Shown: positions 1 through 5,567 of the stretch, piece by piece | Layout: each line of letters starts with the position of its first letter | Position numbering within the stretch: position 1 is the stretch's first letter | Source: Dehalococcoidales bacterium | GTDB taxonomy: Bacteria; Chloroflexota; Dehalococcoidia; Dehalococcoidales; JAQTVP01 | Assembly (NCBI GenBank): GCA_028707015.1 | Contig: JAQTVP010000091.1 | Span: forward strand, 1 to 6,608 | Length of the DNA: 6,608 nt | Direction: 5' to 3' | Position numbers and translations under genes: made by a program | The notes under the pieces: generated by a model | What the model was told of the DNA's origin: nothing | What the model saw: the letters and a program-made list of their open reading frames with translations, nothing else | Databases searched by the model: none

Positions 1-77
1 CAGTTGCCCCACCAGTATTAGATGAGATTCACCGCTGGCTACGCGACCGCGCTACTGCAAATGAACCCAAAACCTAG
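1..77 (+). CDS. C-terminal tail of an unidentified upstream gene (partial)
   Basis: The third frame is open from the window edge and ends at TAG (75-77). The last 24 residues begin VAPPVLDEIHRWLRDRA and end in NEPKT. The other two forward frames stop within the first 26 bases. The tail is charged and probably helical, with no motif I can assign, so the family is unknown. It is followed by 154 bases of AT-rich intergenic DNA before the next gene, which suggests it belongs to a different transcription unit from the oxidoreductase. It is called a gene end because the base composition changes sharply to AT-rich just after the stop; a chance open frame of this length cannot be excluded. Confidence 0.45.
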   Translation, partial: VAPPVLDEIHRWLRDRATANEPKT

Positions 78-125
78 GAAGAAAAGGTACTTTTATTTAT
101 AAAATAACTAATGTAATATATTCCT

Positions 126-156
126 TTGAAAAAAATTCTTGTTTCTTACTTATAAT
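126..156 (+). promoter_or_regulatory. Possible sigma-A promoter for the AOR gene
   Basis: TTGAAA (126-131) and a perfect TATAAT (151-156) are separated by 19 bases, longer than the preferred 17. Transcription would start near 163, leaving a leader of about 70 bases. The -10 box is convincing and the -35 is approximate. The surrounding DNA is very AT-rich, so chance matches are likely. A TGTTAACA palindrome (164-171) lies at the expected start point, and an ATTAT-AGA-ATAAT palindrome (194-206) lies in the leader; either might be an operator. Confidence 0.4.
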
Positions 157-217
157 AACTCTATGTTAACAGCTTGATTTCACGATAGGAACCATTATAG
201 AATAATCACAATATTGA

Positions 218-225
218 AAAGGGGG
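218..225 (+). promoter_or_regulatory. Ribosome binding site fixing the AOR start at ATG 232
   Basis: AAAGGGGG is followed by six bases and then ATG. It falls inside the reading frame if TTG 214 is used, so it argues for ATG 232. The same AAAGGGGG variant is used in front of the Ldh2-type dehydrogenase (2254-2261), whereas the later genes use GGAG-type sites. Confidence 0.8.
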
Positions 226-231
226 AAAATA

Positions 232-2124
232 ATGACTGAATTGTCACGAGGTGGTTACACCGGTAAAATCTTAAGAGTGAACCTGACTGATAAGACTACA
301 TCCATTGATGAGCAAGATGAGAAATTTTATCGCCGATATTTTGGTGGCACAGCACTTATCGGTTATTATCTGCTAAAGGAATTAAAACCAGGAATTGATC
401 CTTTAGGCCCTGACAATAAACTAATATTTACTTCAGGAGTAATTACAGGTACCCCATGCGCCGGAAGTGGTCGCAGTGGCGTAGGGTCCAAGTCTCCTCT
501 TACTAATGGCTGGGGAGATTCTCAGGCAGGCGGATTCTGGCCAGCGGAACTAAAACGGGCTGGTTGGGATGCTATTATTATTGAAGGTAAATCTGATAAA
601 CCAGTATATCTCTGGATTAATGATGATAAAGTAGAATTCCGTGATGCTTCTCACCTTTGGGGTAAAGCTACACTGGAAGCAGAGCAGCAAATACAAACTG
701 AATTAGATGATAAAAGGGTACGAGTTGCACAAATTGGACCGGCTGGAGAAAATCTGGTGCGATTTGCCAGCATCTGTAATGATATAACTCATGCTTACGG
801 TCGTAATGGGCATGGTGCCGTAATGGGCTCCAAAATGTTAAGAGCCATCGCTGTAAGGGGACATAAAGGCTTACCACTGGCCAACCCGGAGAAAGTTCGT
901 GAAGTAGCCAAATGGCTGGTAGACAATTATAAAACTCTCTCCGAAGGATTAACTAAACATGGTACTTCCGGTGGAGTAGCCATGCTAAATGAAGCAAGTA
1001 TCTTACCAACCCGCAACTTCCAGGAAGGACAGTTTGACGGTTATAATGATATCGCCGGCCCGACAATGACAGACACAATACTGGTTGGCCGAGACAATTG
1101 CTATGCTTGCCCGATTGACTGTAAACGTGAAGTAGAAGTAGGAGCTCCTTATAATGTAAACCGCAAATACGGAGGTCCGGAATATGAAACCATCGCTTCT
1201 CTAGGCTCTCTTTGTGGTGTTAATGATCTGAAAGCAGTCGCAAAAGGTAATGAAATATGTAATGCCCAAGGTATGGACACCATTGCTGCTGGCAACTGCA
1301 TTGCCTTTGCTATGGAGTGTTTCGAAAGAGGTATCCTCACTAAAGAAGATACTGACGGAGTAGAGCTTAAATTTGGTAATGCGGAAGCAATGATGCTAAT
1401 GCTGGAAAAAATCACCAAACGAGAAGGTTTGGGTAACCTACTAGCAGAAGGAACCAAACGTGCTGCAGAACAAATTGGTCACGGAGCTTCCGAGTACGCC
1501 ATGCAAATAAAAGGGCAGGAACTACCGATGCATGAGCCCAGAGGCAAGGTTGCCTTAGGTATCGGATACGCTATTTCACCTACAGGAGCAGATCATGTAC
1601 ATAATATGCATGACTCCATGTTCGCAGTTGAAGGTCCACCTTTAGAAGGACTCAAAGCTCTAGGTATACAAGAACCGTTATCACCTCTGGATCTAAGCCC
1701 AGCTAAAGTACGCATGTTCAAGTATGTTGTGGACTGGCGTCATTTCCAGAATTGTGCCGTTATCTGCGGATTCCCGCCGTTTAGTTATGAACAGATTTCA
1801 GACCTCGTCAATGGAGCTACCGGCTGGAACACCAGCGTCTGGGAATTAATGAAGGTCGGGGAAAGAGCACTGGCACTAGCTAGAGCCTTTAATGCTAGAG
1901 AAGGTTACACTGCCAAGGATGACATTCTGCCCGAGCGTTTCTATCAGTCTTTTAGCAGTGGTCCTTTAATGGATGAGAAACTAGGCAAAGAGGATATGCA
2001 GAAAGCTATTAAAACTTACTATAAGATGGCAGGATGGGACCCGGAGCTGGCTGTTCCTACAGCAGAGAAGCTAGAAGAATTAGACATAGCTTGGGTAACC
2101 GAAGAGCTGGAAAAATCTGCATAA
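232..2124 (+). CDS. Aldehyde:ferredoxin oxidoreductase family protein (tungsten/molybdenum-pterin enzyme)
   Basis: This is a cytoplasmic oxidoreductase of the AOR family, 630 residues, a normal family length. Members carry a bis-pterin tungsten or molybdenum centre and one [4Fe-4S] cluster, and typically oxidise aldehydes to acids with ferredoxin. The N-terminal domain starts with the hallmark GGYTGKILRVNLT and continues with YFGGTALIGYYLL and GSGRSGVGSKSPLT. Cluster ligands are visible as CxxCxxxC (Cys290, Cys293, Cys297), and Cys512 in VICGF matches the distant fourth ligand. The conserved GPEYET (about 315-320), QELPMHEPRGK (about 429-439) and ADHVHN (about 453-458) segments are present. 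There is no signal peptide or membrane segment. The start is ATG 232, because the ribosome binding site AAAGGGGG (218-225) sits six bases upstream; a TTG at 214 lies in front of that site. The substrate cannot be read from the sequence. No small ferredoxin subunit or MoaD/ThiS-like gene is adjacent. Tandem AAGTTAA motifs follow the stop. Confidence 0.95.
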   Translation: MTELSRGGYTGKILRVNLTDKTTSIDEQDEKFYRRYFGGTALIGYYLLKELKPGIDPLGPDNKLIFTSGVITGTPCAGSGRSGVGSKSPLTNGWGDSQAGGFWPAELKRAGWDAIIIEGKSDKPVYLWINDDKVEFRDASHLWGKATLEAEQQIQTELDDKRVRVAQIGPAGENLVRFASICNDITHAYGRNGHGAVMGSKMLRAIAVRGHKGLPLANPEKVREVAKWLVDNYKTLSEGLTKHGTSGGVAMLNEASILPTRNFQEGQFDGYNDIAGPTMTDTILVGRDNCYACPIDCKREVEVGAPYNVNRKYGGPEYETIASLGSLCGVNDLKAVAKGNEICNAQGMDTIAAGNCIAFAMECFERGILTKEDTDGVELKFGNAEAMMLMLEKITKREGLGNLLAEGTKRAAEQIGHGASEYAMQIKGQELPMHEPRGKVALGIGYAISPTGADHVHNMHDSMFAVEGPPLEGLKALGIQEPLSPLDLSPAKVRMFKYVVDWRHFQNCAVICGFPPFSYEQISDLVNGATGWNTSVWELMKVGERALALARAFNAREGYTAKDDILPERFYQSFSSGPLMDEKLGKEDMQKAIKTYYKMAGWDPELAVPTAEKLEELDIAWVTEELEKSA

Positions 2125-2131
2125 AAAGGCC

Positions 2132-2195
2132 AAGTTAAAAAGTTAAAATAGAATATTTACGTTATTAGCATATTCTTAGAGCAGTTGCTTAACTT
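2132..2195 (+). repeat. Nested inverted repeats in the AOR to dehydrogenase gap
   Basis: Two direct AAGTTAA copies (2132-2138 and 2140-2146) lie just after the AOR stop. Either can pair with TTAACTT (2189-2195). Inside this lies a second pair, AGAATAT (2150-2156) with ATATTCT (2170-2176), loop 13 bases. The arms are AT-rich, so any RNA structure would be weak, and there is no T-tract, so this is not a typical terminator. It may be a weak RNA structure or chance in AT-rich DNA. Confidence 0.3.
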
Positions 2196-2267
2196 ATGTT
2201 ATTAGATGTTCCCAGAGAAATATCATCTCTTTAAAATATTACTATGATAGTATAAAGGGGGACCCTA

Positions 2268-3344
2268 ATGACTATAAAACAAACTAGGGTTGATGCCAAT
2301 AAATTAATCGACTTTTCGGCAAAGGCACTGCAAAAACTGGGTGTACCAGAAGAAGATGCTAAGATAACGGCTAAAATGCTTGTTGCCAGCGATTTGAGGG
2401 GCATTGACTCCCATGGGGTTGCCCACTTGAATATGTTCTACGCCAGGCGAATAAAACTGGGGATCATAAATTTACACCCAAGGCCAAAAGTTTTTAGCCA
2501 GGCTTCAGCAACAGCAACTATAGATGGTGATCAGGGACTCGGTTTTGTTATCGGTCACTGGGCTATGACAGAAGCAATAAAGCGTGCCCAGAAAACTGGA
2601 GCCGGTTTTATTACAGTGGGCAATAGCACTCATTTTGGTGCCGCCAGTTACTATGCAATGATGGCTCTAGAGTATGATATGATCGGGATAGCCATGACCA
2701 ATTCTGTGGCAGGAGTTGTGGCGCCCGGCAGTACCAAACCTGCTGTTGGCACAAATCCCCTGGCTGTAGCAGTACCGGCACAAGAAAAACCGCCTTTCGT
2801 TCTTGATATGGCAACTTCCGTAGTTGCCGGAGGCAAGCTGGAAATAGCCCGGAGATTAGGTGCATCCATACCTGAAGGCTGGGCTATAGATAATGAAGGA
2901 AAACCGATAACCGACCCTAATAAAAGAACTCCGGGAGAAGGAGGACTACTACCTTTGGGTGGTAATCCGACACAGGGTATCTATAAAGGCTTTGGCTTGG
3001 GAGTATTAGTAGAAATTCTCTGTGGTATTCTTTCCGGATCAGGTGCTGCCATTCTGCATGAAGGTCCATCAGAAGCCCGGGGTAATGCCGGCGACCATTT
3101 CTTTGGAGCTCTTCGCATTGATAGCTTCTTACCCGTGGATAAGTTCAAGAAATCAATGGATGAAATGATTGAAGCCTTTGAAACCTTACCCAAACTGCCA
3201 AACGTAAAGAAAATATTTGTAGCCGGTGGATACGAAGCTGAGATTACCAAAGACCGCAAAGCTAACGGCATTCCGCTTGACCCTCCAGTGATTCTCTCAC
3301 TTCAAGAGCTGGCCAAAGAACTGAACATTGAGTACAATCTTTAG
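2268..3344 (+). CDS. Ldh2-type NAD(P)-dependent 2-hydroxyacid dehydrogenase (malate/L-lactate/ureidoglycolate/sulfolactate family)
   Basis: This is a cytoplasmic enzyme of 358 residues, the normal length for the Ldh2/MDH2 fold, which is unrelated to classic Rossmann lactate dehydrogenases. The family interconverts 2-hydroxy acids and 2-keto acids with NAD(P). Hallmarks in order are DLRGIDSHGV with His49, the family's active-site histidine region; the Gly-rich DGDQGLGFVIG (86-96); GNSTHFGAASYYA with His122; a TNPLAVAVP segment (162-170); VLDMATS (178-184); and YKGFGLGVLVE (239-249). The start is ATG 2268, six bases after AAAGGGGG (2254-2261). It lies 143 bases after the AOR and 91 bases before the aldolase, so a shared transcript is possible but not shown. 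Exact substrate is undecided: members act on malate, lactate, ureidoglycolate, sulfolactate or diketogulonate. Context suggests a C3 or sugar-derived hydroxy acid. The gene looks intact. Confidence 0.93.
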   Translation: MTIKQTRVDANKLIDFSAKALQKLGVPEEDAKITAKMLVASDLRGIDSHGVAHLNMFYARRIKLGIINLHPRPKVFSQASATATIDGDQGLGFVIGHWAMTEAIKRAQKTGAGFITVGNSTHFGAASYYAMMALEYDMIGIAMTNSVAGVVAPGSTKPAVGTNPLAVAVPAQEKPPFVLDMATSVVAGGKLEIARRLGASIPEGWAIDNEGKPITDPNKRTPGEGGLLPLGGNPTQGIYKGFGLGVLVEILCGILSGSGAAILHEGPSEARGNAGDHFFGALRIDSFLPVDKFKKSMDEMIEAFETLPKLPNVKKIFVAGGYEAEITKDRKANGIPLDPPVILSLQELAKELNIEYNL

Positions 3345-3418
3345 TTATGTCAATAATAAGTAAATAGCATCTGGTTCTCATATTTTTTCAGTTTGAATAT
3401 GTCTTATCACAATTAAAT

Positions 3419-3426
3419 AAAGGAGG
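3419..3426 (+). promoter_or_regulatory. Ribosome binding site supporting the TTG start of the aldolase
   Basis: AAAGGAGG is a near-perfect Shine-Dalgarno sequence nine bases before TTG 3436. No ATG or GTG lies at a suitable distance, so this decides for a TTG start. Its second half is part of an 8-base perfect palindrome, GAGGCCTC (3423-3430). Confidence 0.75.
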
Positions 3427-3435
3427 CCTCAAACA

Positions 3436-4188
3436 TTGAAGAATTTACTCAAGGAAAAACTACAGAAGAATCAGTTTGTTATTGGTACTTTTGTTGGACT
3501 TGGACACCCGGACGTAACCGAAAGGCTCTCCAGAATTGGCTTTGATTGGTTATTGATAGACGGTGAACATGCTCCCCTGGGACTAGAAACCATGCAGCAG
3601 ATGATGCAGTCAATGAATAGGAGCAATTGCACTCCTCTGGTCAGACCACAATGGAACGATATAGTAACTATTAAAAGAGTTCTTGATATAGGGGATCATG
3701 GCGTTCTTATCCAACGGGTAAATACAAAAGAAGAAGCAGAATACACCGTAAGTGCCTGCAAATATCCGCCTGAAGGCCTCCGGGGATGTGGACCAAGAAG
3801 AGCTGCTCTCTTTGATCAAGATTACCTCAAAACAGCAAATGATGAAATACTCGTAATAGTTCAGATAGAAACCCGTAAAGCTGTCGATAATATCAATGAT
3901 ATTCTAGCTGTAAAAGAAATTGACGCTTGCTACATTGGCCCCATGGACCTGTCTCGTAGTTTTGGGTTCGAATCCCCAAAGTGGGATAATCCCCCATACC
4001 TTGCAGCTTTTGACAAAGTACTGGCAACAGCCCAAAAATGTGGTAACCCAGCTGGCATATTTGCATCTCAAGAAAACATCAGGTAGGCTATTGAGAAAGG
4101 TTTCACACTCAATACTATGGATAGTGCAGACAGCTTCTTAATGCGCGGTGCACAAATAGCCCTAGATAAATCCCGGAGGAATAAATAA
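3436..4188 (+). CDS. HpcH/HpaI family class II aldolase with in-frame TAG at codon 217
   Basis: This encodes a divalent-metal-dependent aldolase of the HpcH/HpaI (GarL, RhmA-like) family. These enzymes cleave 2-keto-3-deoxy or 4-hydroxy-2-keto acids into pyruvate and an aldehyde. Visible family landmarks are FDWLLIDGEHAPLG (catalytic His region, His47), PLVRPQWND (substrate-binding Arg), ACKYPPEGLRG, and the two metal-ligand segments VQIETR and IGPMDLSRSFG. Translation starts at TTG 3436 behind AAAGGAGG. The frame is interrupted by TAG at 4084-4086. After it, 33 sense codons continue in the same frame (starting AIEKGFTLNTMDSADS) to TAA at 4186-4188. They match the last strand and helix of the barrel and bring the total to 250 residues, the normal family length; stopping at TAG gives only 216. 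Possible explanations are a nonsense mutation (pseudogene), suppression or pyrrolysine insertion, or a sequence error. The aldolase identity is firm; its functional state is not. Glycerate kinase downstream fits a glucarate/galactarate or ketodeoxygluconate substrate. Confidence 0.88.
4084..4117 (+). other. In-frame TAG with an adjoining potential stem-loop
   Basis: TATTGAG (4089-4095) pairs perfectly with CTCAATA (4108-4114) around a 12-base loop. With a two-base bulge (4087-4088), the TAG itself (4084-4086) pairs with CTA (4115-4117), giving a 10-base-pair stem. Stem-loops just after a stop codon are known to promote readthrough in some genes, and have been proposed for UAG decoding as pyrrolysine. 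Here this is only a structural observation, since part of the pairing may be a chance result of the coding sequence. Confidence 0.4.
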
Positions 4189-4229
4189 ATAACTTTAAAT
4201 AAAAAGTAAAATTTATCTAGAATATTTTG

Positions 4230-4247
4230 GTGATAATCTGTTATCAC
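4230..4247 (+). repeat. Perfect inverted repeat between aldolase and glycerate kinase (possible operator)
   Basis: GTGATAA (4230-4236) and TTATCAC (4241-4247) are perfect complements around a 4-base centre (TCTG). There is no T-run after it on this strand, so a terminator is unlikely; an operator for a dimeric repressor or activator, or an mRNA hairpin, fits better. It lies 42 bases after the full aldolase stop and 53 bases before the kinase start position. A single TTATCAC half-site also occurs before the aldolase (3404-3410). Confidence 0.45.
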
Positions 4248-4286
4248 TGACAAGTTCAGCTTGGTAATAACTGATCAATATTCACA

Positions 4287-4292
4287 GAGGAG
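4287..4292 (+). promoter_or_regulatory. Ribosome binding site placing the kinase start at GTA 4301
   Basis: GAGGAG lies eight bases upstream of 4301, where family alignment expects the first residue of the glycerate kinase. It is far from the first in-frame ATG at 4367, which has no comparable site in front of it. This makes the non-standard codon GTA the apparent start position. Confidence 0.65.
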
Positions 4293-4300
4293 AGCGTACC

Positions 4301-5440
4301 GTAAAAATAGTAATTGCTCCACAGAGTTTCAAGGGTAGTCTTAGTGCACATCAAGTAGCCCAGGCAATGGCTCAGGGGATTAAGCAAGTTTTAGCTGATA
4401 CTGAAACCATAATCCTCCCAATGGCAGATGGGGGGGAAGGGACAGTGGAGGCTTTAACATATAGTACCCAGGGTCAAATTGTGAACACAGAGGTAACCGG
4501 ACCTTTGGGAGAAAGAGTCACTGCAAAATGGGGAATTCTGGGTAACAGGGCTGGTGCCGTGATTGAAATGGCAGCTGCATCCGGAATTAATTTAGTACCA
4601 AAGGAGCAGCTAAATCCACTAATCGCCACTACATACGGGACCGGAGAATTAATACGAGCCGCTCTTGATGCCGGTTATCGCAAATTAATTATTGGTATTG
4701 GTGGTAGTGCTACAAACGATGGCGGCGCAGGTATGGCACAGGCTCTTGGAGCAAAATTACTTGATAGTCAAGGAGAAGAACTCTGCCGGGGCGGAGCAGC
4801 ATTAGCCAAATTAAAAAGAATTGATATTACCTTAATGGATAGCCGCATAGCTGATTGTGAAATCACAATAGCTTGCGACGTAACCAATCCGCTCTGCGGA
4901 GAACAGGGAGCCACCGAAGTCTATGGTCCCCAAAAAGGAGCTGATAAGGAAATGTGCCGGCAGCTGGACAAGGCCTTAGCTAACTATGCCCGTGTAATTG
5001 AACACGACCTGGGAATTAATATTATGAATATACCCGGTGCGGGAGCCGCTGGGGGATTAGGAGCCGGTCTGATAGCTTTCCTGAAAGTCCGGTTGGTATC
5101 AGGCATAGATATTATTACCGAAGCTGTCGGATTTACCAATTATCTTAAAGATGCATCGCTCATTTTTACCGGAGAAGGTAAAATAGACTCCCAGACGTTA
5201 TTCGGAAAGACAGTAGCCGGCATTGCCGCAAGAGCAAAGGCTCACCATATCCCGGTAGTAGCTATCGCTGGTGAGGTTGCCGGTAATTATAGAGAACTTT
5301 ACCAGCACGGTATAGATGCTGCTTTAAGCATTACCCCTGGGCCTATCAGCCTCGAGGAATCAATGGCTAATGCCGAAAAATTAATCACTGACACCACAGA
5401 ACGAGCTTTAAAATTAATCCTAATTAACTTGAAAAGATAG
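4301..5440 (+). CDS. Glycerate kinase (GarK/GlxK family), non-standard GTA at the start position
   Basis: This enzyme phosphorylates D-glycerate with ATP; characterised relatives make 2-phosphoglycerate, which feeds enolase and pyruvate formation. The coding sequence from 4301 gives 379 residues, the usual family length. The N-terminus reads KIVIAPQSFKGSLSA, the family signature (often APDSFKGS). Further hallmarks are LPMADGGEGTVEAL (about 39-52), IGGSATNDGGAGMAQALG (about 133-150), ACDVTNPLCG (about 191-200), VYGPQKGAD (about 207-215), PGAGAAGGLGAGL (about 245-257) and FTGEGKIDSQTLFGKT (about 289-304). No ATG, GTG or TTG exists in frame between the stop at 4268 and ATG 4367; starting at that ATG would remove 22 residues including the nucleotide-site signature. 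GTG changed to GTA by one base is the simplest reading, as a mutation or error; CTG 4271 is the only other near-start codon and has no ribosome binding site. Family identity is firm, the expression state uncertain. The rest of the frame is intact. Confidence 0.9.
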   Translation, partial: VKIVIAPQSFKGSLSAHQVAQAMAQGIKQVLADTETIILPMADGGEGTVEALTYSTQGQIVNTEVTGPLGERVTAKWGILGNRAGAVIEMAAASGINLVPKEQLNPLIATTYGTGELIRAALDAGYRKLIIGIGGSATNDGGAGMAQALGAKLLDSQGEELCRGGAALAKLKRIDITLMDSRIADCEITIACDVTNPLCGEQGATEVYGPQKGADKEMCRQLDKALANYARVIEHDLGINIMNIPGAGAAGGLGAGLIAFLKVRLVSGIDIITEAVGFTNYLKDASLIFTGEGKIDSQTLFGKTVAGIAARAKAHHIPVVAIAGEVAGNYRELYQHGIDAALSITPGPISLEESMANAEKLITDTTERALKLILINLKR

Positions 5441-5509
5441 CCAGTACAGCGAAAATATATTACTCCACTTCTCCCATAATCCTTTCTCGTTCATACCTGT
5501 TATTACTTG

Positions 5510-5538
5510 TTGACACTCTTCTGGTTGCCAACTACAAT
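5510..5538 (+). promoter_or_regulatory. Strong sigma-A type promoter for the 2-hydroxyacid dehydrogenase gene
   Basis: A perfect TTGACA (5510-5515) and TACAAT (5533-5538, one mismatch to TATAAT) are separated by exactly 17 bases. The start of transcription would be near 5545, giving a short leader of about 23 bases containing the AAAGGAG ribosome binding site. GTTAA-T-TTAAC (5543-5553), a short palindrome, covers the expected start point and may be an operator. This is the best promoter in the window and suggests that the dehydrogenase and the next gene form their own unit. Confidence 0.7.
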
Positions 5539-5567
5539 GAACGTTAATTTAACAGGAAAGGAGTGTA

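Noticed and set aside
214..231. TTG 214 as an upstream start of the AOR gene
   Set aside because: The ribosome binding site AAAGGGGG lies inside this extension, and ATG 232 is optimally spaced from it and followed directly by the family N-terminus.
1149..1457. Reverse-strand open frame within the AOR gene (and similar ones at 668-877, 2611-2869, 2981-3271, 3610-3819 and 4068-4253)
   Set aside because: All are opposite strongly conserved coding sequence or its edge, lack recognisable protein motifs, and are best explained as shadow frames.
2214..2236. AGAGA...TCTCT with a short following T-run as a terminator
   Set aside because: The stem is only four to five base pairs with no GC-rich core, and the T-run is three bases; too weak to call.
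2220..2248. TATGAT (2243-2248) as a promoter for the Ldh2-type dehydrogenase
   Set aside because: No acceptable -35 element lies 16-18 bases upstream, and isolated -10-like boxes are common in this AT-rich gap.
3920..4141. Overlapping forward open frame spanning the internal TAG, as a sign of frameshift bypass
   Set aside because: Aldolase-like sequence resumes after the TAG in the original frame, so no frameshift is needed; the alternative frame encodes nothing recognisable.
4367..4369. ATG 4367 as the real start of glycerate kinase
   Set aside because: It has no ribosome binding site, and it would remove the conserved APQSFKGS segment that is encoded in frame just upstream. It remains a fallback if GTA is not used.
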